Positions 1 to 8,338 of a stretch of DNA of 33,140 nucleotides are shown piece by piece. Numbering within the stretch: position 1 is the stretch's first letter; every line of letters starts with the position of its first letter. Both the position numbers and the translations under genes were made by a program. This DNA comes from an uncultured Lachnospiraceae bacterium. GTDB lineage: Bacteria > Bacillota > Clostridia > Lachnospirales > Lachnospiraceae. Under the pieces are notes generated by a model. That model ran no database searches, was not told the origin of the DNA, and worked only from the letters and a program-made list of their open reading frames with translations. Location of the stretch: contig CAOKWI010000050.1 of assembly GCA_948473115.1 (NCBI GenBank), forward strand, positions 1-33,140. Direction: 5' to 3'.

Positions 1-97
1 TTTCCATGCGCTGGTTAGTTTCCTGAAGTCCCGAATCAAGCTTTTCCATGCGCTGGTTAGTTTCCTGAAGTCCCGAATCAAGCTTTTCCATGCGCTG
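1..97. repeat. 42-bp in-frame tandem repeat
   Basis: Two identical 42-bp units (1-42 and 43-84) and the first 13 bp of a third lie inside the coiled-coil gene. Each unit encodes 14 residues, so copy-number change would alter coil length without shifting the frame. The array may continue beyond the window edge. Confidence 0.9.
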
Positions 98-151
98 TTT
101 CACTTCCTGCAATTCAGAAAGAAGCAAATCAAGTTTTTCGCTGTCTGTCAT
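1..151 (-). CDS. Coiled-coil protein, N-terminal part (cut by window edge)
   Basis: The reading frame starts at an ATG at 149-151, preceded by an AGGAGG site at about 162-168, and runs off the left edge. It reads MTDSEKLDLLLSELQEVKQR and then repeats a 14-residue unit (RMEKLDSGLQETNQ). Leucines, glutamates and glutamines in heptad-like spacing suggest an alpha-helical coiled coil. No signal peptide or catalytic motif is visible in the 50 residues present. It lies on the same strand as, and just downstream of, the phosphofructokinase. The total length and function are unknown. Small proteins of this composition are common in Lachnospiraceae, but I do not recognise a named family. Confidence 0.75.
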   Translation of the reverse strand, partial: MTDSEKLDLLLSELQEVKQRMEKLDSGLQETNQRMEKLDSGLQETNQRME

Positions 152-190
152 ACAATTGTACCTCCTGTGCAATGGTATATCACAAGTGGA

Positions 191-1417
191 TTACAGATCC
201 AGACGCAGGTGTCTGGGAAGTCCGTCCACCATCACAGGGGAAAGTTCGGCCTGGATCAGGGGACGGATATAATGGATCAGGTCTTCGCTGACGAAGGTGC
301 CGTCCTCAGTGATCCACTCCAGGGGAACCTTCTTCTCCACATTTGCGATCTTATGTACATCCTGGGTGTCGGTGGTGCAGATGTAAGGATCTTCGGAAAC
401 CCTGTCCAGCACGACCACCTTTCCGGTATCTCCCTCAAAGGCGGCTTTTACAGCAGCGCCGCCTACCTGGAATGCCTCTGTGATATCCACGCGGGAGGTC
501 ATATGGGAGGCGCATCTCTGCAGGGTGCTGAGTTCGATGGCGCGGGTCTTGACGCCCAGTTCATTGCTGATCCTGTCAGCCAGGTATTTCGCGGAACCCT
601 GAAGCTGTTTGTGACCGAATGCATCCACAAACTCAACATGGTCCGTCAACTCGAACACATATCTGCCGTCAGCCACCTTGATACCTTCGGAAACCGCAAT
701 GACCATGGATTTCCCGTTCTTGTTGAGCTCCTTTATTTTCGCCATGAATTTATCAATATCGAAAGCAACCTCGGGGAGGAATATCATATCCACGCCCTCG
801 CAGTCCTCACCCTTGGACAGTGCGGTAGCGGCGGTGAGCCATCCGGCATTCCGCCCCATGATCTCCAGGATCGTGATGACGGGATAGTCGTAAACCAGGC
901 CGTCGCGGATGATCTCCTTAGTGGCAGCGGCAATGTACTTGGCAGCGCTCCCAAAGCCCGGCGTATGGTCGGTGCAGGCCAGGTCATTGTCAATGGTCTT
1001 GGGCACGCCCATGAACTTGATATCGCTGCTGATCAGGATCGCGTAATCGGACAGCTTCTTGATGGTGTCCATGGAGTCGTTTCCGCCGATGTAAAAGAAA
1101 GCTTCAATATCCAGTTCCTTTAGGATCTCAAAGATCTTGTCGTAGACTTCCTTGCCTTCCTTGATCTCAGGCAGCTTGAAGCGGCAGGAGCCCAGGAAGG
1201 AAGAAGGAGTTCTCTTCAGGAGATCGATATCCAGATCCGACTTGATATGCTCTGACAGATCCACATACTGCCTGTCCAGTAACCCCTTGATGCCGTGGAG
1301 CATACCGTAAACCTTCTTCGCGCCGCGATCCTTTGCCGTCTTGTATACCCCCACAAGACTGGAATTGATGACCGAAGTAGGTCCGCCCGACTGTCCTACA
1401 ATAACATTTCCGTGCAT
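191..1417 (-). CDS. pfp: 6-phosphofructokinase, probably pyrophosphate-dependent
   Basis: This 408-residue protein belongs to the PFK superfamily and phosphorylates fructose 6-phosphate to the 1,6-bisphosphate in the cytoplasm. It opens with the GQSGGPTSVIN phosphoryl-donor loop (residues 8-18). It carries GGNDS (111-115) and PKTIDND (139-145), whose first Asp is the catalytic base. ATP-dependent enzymes have Gly at the second-to-last position of GGDGS and Gly in PGTIDND. Here these positions are Asp114 and Lys140, the established signature of PPi use. The start has a GAGGAGG site 8 bases upstream and a good sigma-A promoter. The gene is monocistronic or followed by the coiled-coil gene. Donor choice is inferred from these two residues only. 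Confidence 0.93.
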   Translation of the reverse strand: MHGNVIVGQSGGPTSVINSSLVGVYKTAKDRGAKKVYGMLHGIKGLLDRQYVDLSEHIKSDLDIDLLKRTPSSFLGSCRFKLPEIKEGKEVYDKIFEILKELDIEAFFYIGGNDSMDTIKKLSDYAILISSDIKFMGVPKTIDNDLACTDHTPGFGSAAKYIAAATKEIIRDGLVYDYPVITILEIMGRNAGWLTAATALSKGEDCEGVDMIFLPEVAFDIDKFMAKIKELNKNGKSMVIAVSEGIKVADGRYVFELTDHVEFVDAFGHKQLQGSAKYLADRISNELGVKTRAIELSTLQRCASHMTSRVDITEAFQVGGAAVKAAFEGDTGKVVVLDRVSEDPYICTTDTQDVHKIANVEKKVPLEWITEDGTFVSEDLIHYIRPLIQAELSPVMVDGLPRHLRLDL

Positions 1418-1452
1418 AAGAATAACCTCCTCAATATTTAATTAGTACTTTT

Positions 1453-1481
1453 ATCATATCATAAAGGGGTTGTTTACTCAA
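1453..1481 (-). promoter_or_regulatory. Sigma-A promoter of the phosphofructokinase
   Basis: On the minus strand, TTGAGT (1481-1476) is followed after exactly 17 bases by TATGAT (1458-1453). It lies 36 bases before the start codon, with an AT-rich leader and a strong ribosome binding site after it. Confidence 0.7.
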
Positions 1482-1552
1482 TAGCCAAATGCCCCTGCTT
1501 CGCAGCCCGCTCTGGCGTAAAGTAATCTTTGGTGCGTAATGGCATCTGCATA

Positions 1553-1576
1553 AAGCCGGCTGTGCAGGCCCGGCTT
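1553..1576 (-). terminator. Hairpin at the end of the HAD phosphatase gene
   Basis: AAGCCGG (1553-1559) pairs with CCGGCTT (1570-1576) across a 10-base loop. The hairpin overlaps the stop codon of the HAD gene. No T-run follows on the minus strand, so termination here is only plausible. Confidence 0.4.
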
Positions 1577-2387
1577 ATTGCCCGCGGGTATGGAGCAACA
1601 GTTCCTTCACATCCCGGAACTGGTAGGTGGCGGGATATTCCGTATTCCTCATGTCCTCCGGCCTGGCCTCACCGGTAAACAGCACACAGGTATCTACACC
1701 GCCGTTAATCCCGCAGGCAATATCGGTGTAAAGCCTGTCCCCCACCACCAGGGTTTCTTCCCTGGAAAAGCCGGAGGATTCCAGGCAGAGCTCCACTACT
1801 TCCCTGCTGGGTTTTCCCAGGTAGACGGGGACTTTGTCCGTGGTGGCGGTAATCAGGTTGCAGATGGCGCCGCAGTCGGGGATGAAGCCGAAGTCGATGG
1901 GACAGCGCAGATCGGGATTGGTGCCGTAGAAAGGCACATCCGCAGTCAGAAGGACTTTGGAGACCTGGATCAGCTTCCCATAGGTCAGTTCACTGTCGTA
2001 AGCCGCCACCACACAGTCGATGCCGTCTTCTGCGGTTTCCGTGATGTCCAGTCCGTTCCTTCGCAATTCTGCCACAAAGGAGACAGTTCCCAGCACGAAG
2101 ATCTTTTTGTTGCCATAATGGGATTTGAGAAAGCGCAGGGTCATATAGCCGGAGGTAATGAACTGATCCTCCGTGGTCTCAAGGCCGAAAGCGCTTCTGA
2201 ACTTTTTCACATAGTCCGCCCCGCTCCTGGTGGAATTATTGGTGATAAAATAAGCTTTCCCGCCGATGGAGTCGATGTATGCCAGCAGTTCGGCGCTGCC
2301 CTCGTACAAGGTATCCCCCACGGCGAGGGTGCCGTCGATATCAAATAAAAATAATTTTTTCTTTTTTAACTGTTCCAGAGACTTCAT
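1575..2387 (-). CDS. HAD-IIA family sugar-phosphate phosphatase (NagD-like)
   Basis: This 270-residue cytoplasmic protein has the usual length for HAD subfamily IIA. Motif I is FDIDGT (Asp16 nucleophile, Asp18 acid/base). Motif II is ITNNST at about residue 49, which is characteristic of NagD/AraL/4-nitrophenylphosphatase-type enzymes. The C-terminal GDRLYTDI provides the metal-binding acidic motif. Family members dephosphorylate sugar phosphates or other small phosphoesters, and the substrate here cannot be read from sequence. The start has a GGGGAG site 7 bases upstream. The long 5' region holds a copy of the dispersed repeat ending about 200 bases upstream. Confidence 0.92.
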   Translation of the reverse strand: MKSLEQLKKKKLFLFDIDGTLAVGDTLYEGSAELLAYIDSIGGKAYFITNNSTRSGADYVKKFRSAFGLETTEDQFITSGYMTLRFLKSHYGNKKIFVLGTVSFVAELRRNGLDITETAEDGIDCVVAAYDSELTYGKLIQVSKVLLTADVPFYGTNPDLRCPIDFGFIPDCGAICNLITATTDKVPVYLGKPSREVVELCLESSGFSREETLVVGDRLYTDIACGINGGVDTCVLFTGEARPEDMRNTEYPATYQFRDVKELLLHTRGQ

Positions 2388-2585
2388 GGATTGCTCCCCC
2401 TGTCTGTGCGTTTGCTGTCTTGCGACAATATGCTGGGTATTTTCTTTTGATCTGGTTTTGTCCTTTACTGTTTCTGTTTGGTTGATCTGTTTAACGGTAT
2501 TATTCTAGCACAGGTACGCGCACAAATCCATTACATTTTAAAGGTATAGCTTTTTCGTGACTCCCCATTATACGCTATATTTCCG

Positions 2586-2656
2586 GTAACGGTTCAGTTC
2601 CGATCGTGCCAGGCGGCTTGTCCTTTCTGGGTTTCCGGCTAAAGGGACGGCGGCGC
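2586..2656 (+). repeat. Dispersed repeat, copy A
   Basis: The copy begins GTAACGGTTCAGTTCCGATC and continues through GTGCCAGGCGGCTTG, then diverges until AAGGGACGGCG. It matches copy B (inverted, 3160-3237) and copy C (33063-33140). Its GTAAC end faces the start of the minus-strand HAD gene. A TATAAT-like hexamer lies just beyond that end (2572-2567, minus strand). Confidence 0.85.
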
Positions 2657-2860
2657 CATGCTGTCCTGTCCTATGCGGACGGGGCAACACGGATCTGAAC
2701 TAACTGCCAACTACGACTACGGAACTGTGAAAAAAGTGATTTTCACAGTTCCTATGGCGCGAATTGCGTCTTCGCGCCATAGTCTACGTAGGCAGTGGAT
2801 TTCATCTCCGCTAAGACCGCCCCCCAAAGTCCGCCTAGGGCAGGACAGCACGTCGCCGCC
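2649..2860. repeat. 212-bp imperfect palindrome with nested hairpins
   Basis: The outer arms 2649-2680 and 2829-2860 match at 28 of 32 positions. Pairing partly continues inward (CGGATCTGAA against CGGAGATGAA, then ACTGCC against GGCAGT). At the apex sit two adjacent perfect hairpins: 13 bp (2721-2733 with 2740-2752) and 11 bp (2753-2763 with 2771-2781). The sequence is directly seen. Whether it acts as RNA, a MITE or a recombination site is unknown. Confidence 0.9.
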
Positions 2861-3092
2861 TGGTTTTCCGCGATTTGTAATGATTTAAACCGAGTAATCG
2901 TGCCTGCATAAACAAACGCCACCATAATCCTTTTTTGCAAATATCGTATGAGCCAAGTTGCAATATTCTTAAAATTGCTCTAAATAGTATAGCATAAATT
3001 AAGTCTTTGATACTTTCACCTTCTTCAAAGCCTGATATATCAATGCCTTCAGGGATGCTTTGGATTCCGGAACTTATTGTTCGATGTAATAG
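2838..3092 (-). pseudogene. Possible protein-gene remnant
   Basis: An 85-codon minus-strand frame without stops runs from 3092 to 2838. It reads SIPEGIDISGFEEGESIKD and then a hydrophobic, arginine-bearing helix. It has no ATG at its beginning and no ribosome binding site, and ends inside the palindrome arm at a TAG (2837-2835). The composition is AT-rich and protein-like, but I do not recognise a family. It may be chance. Confidence 0.2.
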
Positions 3093-3159
3093 TTACTACA
3101 ATTATGCAATGTAAAGCGGGGCGATCTATATATTAAAACTTGCAGGATATAGGCGCAGA

Positions 3160-3237
3160 AAGTACCCCTGTCTCCCCTGCGCCGTCCCTTCCTCCACAAA
3201 AGCAAGCCGCCTGGCACGATCGGGACTGAACTGTTAC
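3160..3237 (-). repeat. Dispersed repeat, copy B (inverted)
   Basis: On the minus strand it begins GTAACAGTTCAGTCCCGATC and matches copy C over its whole visible 78 bp with a few differences. A 7-bp stem (GGCGCAG at 3153-3159 with CTGCGCC) closes its distal end. Its GTAAC end faces the plus-strand FN3/NlpC gene, 151 bases before the start codon. Confidence 0.88.
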
Positions 3238-3387
3238 GAAGAAAGATTTTAAAAAATTTAAATGAATTGATTTACAAATCCGCCATTATTTTCTTTTCCT
3301 TATATAGCCGGCTAAAGAAAGAGTCTCGGACCGGAAGCGCCGACAGGGCCTTAAGGGAAGAGACCGAACAGGAAAAGGAGAAGAAAT

Positions 3388-5763
3388 ATGGCACAATTAA
3401 ACTTAAAATTAACCCTGAACCAGAATGGCTCCATTACGGCAAGCTGGTCCCCGGTTTCGGGCACTGTGAGATATGCGGCTTATATGTTTCCGGTGAACGA
3501 ACACTATATGATTTATAACGAAACGAAGCTGACCTCGACTTCCTATACCAGCCAGGGAAATCTGGCTGCAAACAGGCAGTATCAGGTCGTTGTGACGGCA
3601 TATGGACAGAATGTTACGCTTGCCTCCGACGGGGCCAAAATACTGATCCCGTCAGACTTTTACAATAATAAGCCGCTGGATGTCCCGCAGAATGTGAGGG
3701 CAACGGCGGACACCTCGTCTGTGACGGTAAGCTTCAGTGCGGTTACCCGCGCAACAAGCTATGACATATTGTTTGACAATACCGTTTACAATGTGACATC
3801 CCTGTCCAGAAGGTTTACAGGACTTACACCCAAAAGCCGTCATACCTATGCCGTGCGTGCGAAGAATTCCAGCAAAACAGGCGCGTACAGCAGCACGCAG
3901 ACGATCACAACGGCTGCGCAGATGCCTGCAATGCCATCTAATGTGAAAAAGTCCGCGACGGAGACCAGCGTAACGATAAGCTGGGGAGCGGTGAGCGGGG
4001 CGACAGGTTATGAGCTGCTGTTCAACGGTACTACCTACGCTGTAAGCGGTACCTCCAAGTCTTTTACCAGCCTGACTGCCGGCAGGTCCTATCCTTTTGC
4101 GGTGCGCTCCCGCAATGCGGACGGAAACAGCGCATATACGCCCCAGGCATCGGTCACGACACCGCCCAGGGCGCCGGCATCCATCAGCGCCACCAGTACT
4201 GCCAATTCCATCACCATCAGCTGGAACGCAGTGAGCGGCGCTTCCGGATACCTTGTCAGATGCGGCAGTGCGTCTTATGACGTGTCAGCCTCAGGCACTT
4301 CCTACACCGTTACGGGTCTGGCCCAGAATACCTCTTACTCTTACCAGATCTGCTGTAAGAGCGCAGACGGAACGGGCAATTACAGCAGCTCCAGAACCGT
4401 CAAGACCTTGGTGCAGACGCCTGCTGTGCCCGTTAATATCAGGAAGTCGGCAACAGGGACTTCCGCCACGGTCAGCTGGGATGCAGTCAGCGGTGCGACG
4501 GGTTACAGTGTTCAGTTTAACGGTTCTGTCTACAGCACTACTGCCACCTCCAAAACATTTACGGGGCTGACCGCAGGAAGGAGTTATTCCTTTAAGGTCT
4601 GTGCAAAGAACGGGAGTGTCACCGGCAGCTATTCCGCAGATATGACTGTGACCACGGCGCCTGTGCCGCCGGCAACCGTCAGCGCCACCAGCACGGAGAA
4701 TTCCGTCACGGTGAGCTGGAGCGCGGTCAGCGGTGCGGCAGGCTACACCCTGTCCTTTGGCGGCACAAATTATGAGATGCCTGCCACCAGCACATCTTAT
4801 ACCCTTACGGGGCTGAAGGACAATACCAGCTACAGCTATCAGGTCCGTGCAAGGAACTCCGGCGGAACCAGCAGTTATTCCGGGACCTACAGGGTGACCA
4901 CCCTGGTTGCGCCGCCGGCGACACCCGCAAATGTCAGTGCCACTGCATCCGCGGACTCTGTCACGGTACGCTGGAGCCCGGTGGGCGGCGCCACAGGGTA
5001 TTATGTGAAAAGGCTGGGGAGGATACAGATGAGAAAACACAGTAATGCCCTTTACACATATGAACAGGTATTGGCCGGAAGCGGTTATTACAGCCGGGAG
5101 GATCTGCCGGGGTACAGCGAAGGCGTAAAGATGATGCAGAAAAAGCTGAATGATGCAGGCTTTGACTGCGGTACACCGGACGGCGTGTTCGGTGAGAATA
5201 CTTCCAGGGCAGTTTATCAATTTCAAACGGCACACAATCTTAAACCCGATCGACTGGCAGGAAAGGATACATTGGCCGGGCTGGATGCGTCCGGATCCGG
5301 CGGTGAAAACCGTATCGATGATGCCGGAGTGATGAGAGACCGTATTGTGAAGGAAGCGGAGTATTGGATTGGTAAAATCCCGTATTGTATCAACTCGCTG
5401 ATAACAACGCGGGTTTTGGATCGTGAGGCGCCGCCTCCTTATATGGATTGTTCTGATTTTACTTCTTCCGTATACCTGACTGTCCTGGGGATCCGCATCG
5501 GCATTAACACAAGGGCACAGATCAGGAAAGGAGTGCCCGTCCCGGCGGATGCCATGGAACCCGGGGACCTGATCTTCTTTGACTGGAACGGAAACGGCAT
5601 GCCCAACCATGTAGGGATCTGTTCCGGTAAGAATGAAATGATAGATGAGCATGGTTCCAACAGTGATCCGGATCACCTGAAAGCCGGTGAAAATGTCAGG
5701 AGGATATCGCTGTCGGCATATCACAGGAAGCACATTCTCGCTGTGCGCAGGATCATTGCATGA
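3388..5763 (+). CDS. FN3-repeat protein fused to a PG-binding/NlpC-P60 peptidase
   Basis: This 791-residue protein starts with a chain of fibronectin type III repeats at about residues 1-95, 99-176, 183-258, 264-342, 348-426 and 430-509. Each carries the W-x-A/P-V-x-G-A-x-G-Y core. A seventh repeat (512-545) breaks off in mid-domain. A PG_binding_1 domain follows at about 570-630 and an NlpC/P60 domain at about 660-790. The catalytic Cys688 lies in DCSDF, His741 in NHVGIC and a third His at 755. The family cleaves peptidoglycan stem peptides. No signal peptide or anchor is visible, so the export route is unclear. Met548 has its own GGGGAGG site (5016-5022), suggesting fusion of two genes or a second, shorter product of 244 residues. 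The main start has AAGGAG 7 bases upstream. Confidence 0.88.
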   Translation: MAQLNLKLTLNQNGSITASWSPVSGTVRYAAYMFPVNEHYMIYNETKLTSTSYTSQGNLAANRQYQVVVTAYGQNVTLASDGAKILIPSDFYNNKPLDVPQNVRATADTSSVTVSFSAVTRATSYDILFDNTVYNVTSLSRRFTGLTPKSRHTYAVRAKNSSKTGAYSSTQTITTAAQMPAMPSNVKKSATETSVTISWGAVSGATGYELLFNGTTYAVSGTSKSFTSLTAGRSYPFAVRSRNADGNSAYTPQASVTTPPRAPASISATSTANSITISWNAVSGASGYLVRCGSASYDVSASGTSYTVTGLAQNTSYSYQICCKSADGTGNYSSSRTVKTLVQTPAVPVNIRKSATGTSATVSWDAVSGATGYSVQFNGSVYSTTATSKTFTGLTAGRSYSFKVCAKNGSVTGSYSADMTVTTAPVPPATVSATSTENSVTVSWSAVSGAAGYTLSFGGTNYEMPATSTSYTLTGLKDNTSYSYQVRARNSGGTSSYSGTYRVTTLVAPPATPANVSATASADSVTVRWSPVGGATGYYVKRLGRIQMRKHSNALYTYEQVLAGSGYYSREDLPGYSEGVKMMQKKLNDAGFDCGTPDGVFGENTSRAVYQFQTAHNLKPDRLAGKDTLAGLDASGSGGENRIDDAGVMRDRIVKEAEYWIGKIPYCINSLITTRVLDREAPPPYMDCSDFTSSVYLTVLGIRIGINTRAQIRKGVPVPADAMEPGDLIFFDWNGNGMPNHVGICSGKNEMIDEHGSNSDPDHLKAGENVRRISLSAYHRKHILAVRRIIA

Positions 5764-5773
5764 AATTATTCCA

Positions 5774-5802
5774 TTGATTAGTTGTATAAAACATGGTATA
5801 AA
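5774..5802 (+). promoter_or_regulatory. Sigma-A promoter of trpB2
   Basis: TTGATT (5774-5779) and TATAAA (5797-5802) are separated by 17 bases, 38 bases before the trpB start codon. There is no room for a T-box or a trp leader between promoter and gene. Confidence 0.6.
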
Positions 5803-5840
5803 TATAGTAATTGCAACAAATTGATCAAAGAAAGAGAGAA

Positions 5841-7220
5841 ATGGACATGGACAAAAAAATACCCTATAAAATTTATCTGGAAGAGCAGGAGATGCCAAAG
5901 CAGTGGTACAATGTGCGCGCGGATATGAAGAAGAAGCCGGCGCCGATCCTGAACCCGGGAACCCTGCAGCCCGTTACGGTGGAGGAACTTTCCGGCATTT
6001 TCTGTAACGAACTGGCAAAGCAGGAACTGGATGATACCACGGCTTACTTTGACATCCCCCAGGAGATCAGGGACTTCTATAAAATGTACCGTCCCTCCCC
6101 TCTGGTGCGGGCGTACTGTCTGGAAGAAAAGCTGCAGACCCCTGCCCACATTTACTATAAATTCGAGGGGAATAACACGTCGGGCAGCCACAAGCTGAAT
6201 TCAGCCATTGCCCAGGCTTATTACGCGAAGAAGCAGGGATTAAAGGGAGTGACCACGGAGACGGGCGCGGGTCAGTGGGGAACGGCGCTCTCCATGGCAT
6301 GCTCCTATTTTGACCTGGACTGTCAGGTGTATATGGTAAAGTGCTCCTACGAGCAGAAGCCCTTCCGCCGGGAGGTGATGCGCACCTACGGGGCGCAGGT
6401 AACCCCTTCCCCGTCCATGAATACCAATGTCGGGCGTAAGATCAACGAAGAGTTTCCGGGAACCACGGGAAGCCTTGGCTGCGCCATCTCGGAGGCTGTG
6501 GAAGCGGCCACCAGCCAGGAGGGTTACCGGTATGTGCTGGGTTCGGTGCTTGCACAGGTATTGCTGCACCAGTCCATCATCGGCCTGGAGACCAAGGCGG
6601 CCCTGGACAAATACGGCATCAAGGCGGACACCATTATCGGCTGCGCAGGCGGCGGTTCCAACCTGGGCGGCCTGATTTCGCCTTTTGCGGGGGAGGTTTT
6701 AAGGGGAGAAGCAGAGTATCGGATGATCGCGGTGGAGCCTGCCTCCTGCCCCAGCCTGACAAGGGGCGTCTATGCCTATGATTTCTGTGATACCGGAAAG
6801 GTGTGCCCTCTTGCCAAGATGTACACGCTGGGGAGCGGCTTCATGCCTTCCGCCAACCATGCGGGCGGTCTCCGCTATCACGGCATGAGTTCCACGGTTT
6901 CCGAATTGTATGACCAGGGACTGCTGGAAGCCAGAAGCGTGGAGCAGACGGAAGTCTTCAAGGCGGCGGAAACCTTTGCCAGGGTGGAAGGGATTCTTCC
7001 CGCGCCGGAGAGCAGCCATGCAATCAAGGTTGCCATCGACGAGGCCATGAAGTGCAAGGAGACGGGGGAAGAGAAGAATATTGTGTTCGGCCTCACAGGT
7101 ACAGGTTATTTCGATATGGTTGCATACCAGAAATATAACGATGGGGATATGAGCGACTATATTCCCACGGACGAAGAACTGGCGCAGGCAATTGCAAAAT
7201 TGCCGAAGGTTAATGTGTAA
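5841..7220 (+). CDS. trpB: Tryptophan synthase beta chain, TrpB2 type
   Basis: This 459-residue PLP enzyme joins indole and L-serine to make tryptophan. The PLP lysine lies in NTSGSHKLNSA, the substrate loop is TETGAGQWG, and CAGGGSN binds the cofactor phosphate. The extra N-terminal segment (KIYLEEQEMPKQWYNVRAD) and the length mark the TrpB2 group rather than the roughly 400-residue TrpB1. TrpB2 enzymes typically act without TrpA as indole-salvaging or stand-alone synthases. No trpA or other trp gene is nearby, which fits that role. Of two candidate ATGs, the first follows a weak purine-rich site (AAGAGAG). Identity is firm; the physiological indole source is inferred. Confidence 0.95.
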   Translation: MDMDKKIPYKIYLEEQEMPKQWYNVRADMKKKPAPILNPGTLQPVTVEELSGIFCNELAKQELDDTTAYFDIPQEIRDFYKMYRPSPLVRAYCLEEKLQTPAHIYYKFEGNNTSGSHKLNSAIAQAYYAKKQGLKGVTTETGAGQWGTALSMACSYFDLDCQVYMVKCSYEQKPFRREVMRTYGAQVTPSPSMNTNVGRKINEEFPGTTGSLGCAISEAVEAATSQEGYRYVLGSVLAQVLLHQSIIGLETKAALDKYGIKADTIIGCAGGGSNLGGLISPFAGEVLRGEAEYRMIAVEPASCPSLTRGVYAYDFCDTGKVCPLAKMYTLGSGFMPSANHAGGLRYHGMSSTVSELYDQGLLEARSVEQTEVFKAAETFARVEGILPAPESSHAIKVAIDEAMKCKETGEEKNIVFGLTGTGYFDMVAYQKYNDGDMSDYIPTDEELAQAIAKLPKVNV

Positions 7221-7276
7221 TTTTTACTGAGAATGATAATTATTGGATTTACATCAGGATGAGAGGGTGGAAGAAG

Positions 7277-8242
7277 ATGGCAAAAAAGAAATACGTAAAT
7301 ACTTATATGGCGGTGGCATCAGCGCTGGGATTACAATATGACACGGAAAACAATGTACTGTATGGACAAAGGGACGGCTATCCTGTTATACTTTACCCCC
7401 ACGATCCGGTCGATCAGCCCTATCTGCTGACGGTTCAGGTCGCGGCGAAGGGAGCAGGCGGGGCCTATTTGACGCAGGGTCAGTTCCAGGAACTTCAGAA
7501 GGTGAGCAGACTGAGCAAATGTGCGCAGAATGGCAATGTGATCACCTGCATGGTCTCCGACGGAATCGGAAGAAGGGGATCCCAGCAGGGTCTGACAGCC
7601 AATGCGGTGGACGGATTGGCCAGACTGACTGCTTTTCTGCACGAAAACGGTTATACTCCCTGCTGTAGTGTCTGCGGAAAGGAAGATATGGTGTCGGCAT
7701 TTCAGGTGGAGGGCTCCTATTATCATCTCTGCAGGGATTGTGAGACATCCATGCATCAGAGGTTTGCCGGGGTGAAGCCGAAGAAGGAAAATGTGGTCGC
7801 CGGTATTGTGGGAGCGCTGCTGGGTTCCCTGCTGGGCGTTTTGTGTATCATGCTTCTGAGCCAGCTGGGATATGTGGCGGCGCTGTCGGGCGTGGTCATG
7901 GCAGTAGGCGTGTTGAAGGGTTATGAACTGCTGGGCGGTAAGCTGTCGAAGAAGGGCATCGCCATATGCGTGGTGATCATGCTGTTCATGACCTATCTGG
8001 GAGACCGGCTTGACTGGGCAATCCTGTTTTACAGGGAGGGCGGCGGTGCAGAATCGGGTTACAATGTGTTCGAATGTTACAGAATGGTTCCCCTGCTGAT
8101 TTCAAAGGGCATAATCGATATGACGGAATACATAGGCAATATGATGTATATTTACGCGTTTCTGCTGTTAGGCGCGATTCCCACGATCCGCAAAAGGGTG
8201 AAAGAGAAACAAAAAGAAGGCGTTATGATAAAACTGGTATAA
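7277..8242 (+). CDS. Membrane protein with a CxxC cluster
   Basis: This is a 321-residue protein of unknown function. Residues 1-125 look soluble. Two Cys pairs follow (CSVCGKE and CRDCE, about 25 residues apart), a likely zinc-binding knuckle. The C-terminal half has about four hydrophobic segments: GIVGALLGSLLGVLCIMLL, YVAALSGVVMAVGVL, IAICVVIMLFMTYL and a last one near the C terminus. The protein ends in a lysine-rich cytosolic tail. The start at 7277 is preceded by GAGAGGGTGG; an in-frame ATG at 7259 is less likely. It lies 56 bases after trpB and before comFB. I do not recognise a named family. Confidence 0.8.
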   Translation: MAKKKYVNTYMAVASALGLQYDTENNVLYGQRDGYPVILYPHDPVDQPYLLTVQVAAKGAGGAYLTQGQFQELQKVSRLSKCAQNGNVITCMVSDGIGRRGSQQGLTANAVDGLARLTAFLHENGYTPCCSVCGKEDMVSAFQVEGSYYHLCRDCETSMHQRFAGVKPKKENVVAGIVGALLGSLLGVLCIMLLSQLGYVAALSGVVMAVGVLKGYELLGGKLSKKGIAICVVIMLFMTYLGDRLDWAILFYREGGGAESGYNVFECYRMVPLLISKGIIDMTEYIGNMMYIYAFLLLGAIPTIRKRVKEKQKEGVMIKLV

Positions 8243-8262
8243 CAAACCGGCAACATTATATC

Positions 8263-8291
8263 TTGAATCGGACAGAAAAAAGGTATATACT
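8263..8291 (+). promoter_or_regulatory. Promoter of the comFB-hemerythrin pair
   Basis: TTGAAT (8263-8268) and TATACT (8286-8291) are 17 bases apart, 47 bases upstream of the comFB start. Confidence 0.6.
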
Positions 8292-8338
8292 GGTATCAGG
8301 GTCTCGTTTCGACAGGAGAGACAGAATGGGGTGAGGGT

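Larger units (their letters stand above)
2388..3387. other. Gene-poor kilobase with dispersed repeats and a large palindrome
   Basis: No convincing gene lies here. From 2388 to 2585 there is an AT-rich leader of the HAD gene, with a weak promoter-like pair (TTGTGC/TAATAC) on the minus strand. From 2586 to 3237 two inverted copies of a dispersed repeat enclose a long imperfect palindrome (2649-2860) and an AT-rich stretch. That stretch has an open minus-strand frame (3092-2838) without a good start, perhaps a gene remnant. From 3238 to 3387 lies the leader of the FN3/NlpC gene. Confidence 0.7.

Noticed and set aside
1..97. CRISPR array
   Set aside because: The 42-bp repeats are contiguous, without spacers, and lie in frame inside a coding sequence.
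167..1123. Plus-strand open frame opposite the phosphofructokinase
   Set aside because: The minus-strand frame has complete PFK motifs and a promoter; this one is its mirror.
2701..2800. tRNA gene in the palindrome
   Set aside because: The hairpins are too long and no T-loop (GTTCRA) or CCA-compatible acceptor stem is present.
2752..2940. 62-codon minus-strand frame over the palindrome
   Set aside because: It lies mainly in palindrome arms, lacks a ribosome site and has no family resemblance.
2586..3237. Intact IS, retron or group II intron between the inverted repeat copies
   Set aside because: No transposase, reverse transcriptase or intron domain V was found; the interior is structured but non-coding.
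5764..5840. T-box or trp attenuator before trpB2
   Set aside because: Only 38 bases lie between the -10 box and the start; no specifier loop or terminator pair is present.
4291..5898. Long minus-strand open frame (535 codons) opposite the FN3/NlpC gene
   Set aside because: It is the antisense shadow of repetitive FN3 sequence, rich in Cys, Arg and Ile with no domain. The plus-strand frame has clear FN3 and NlpC motifs.
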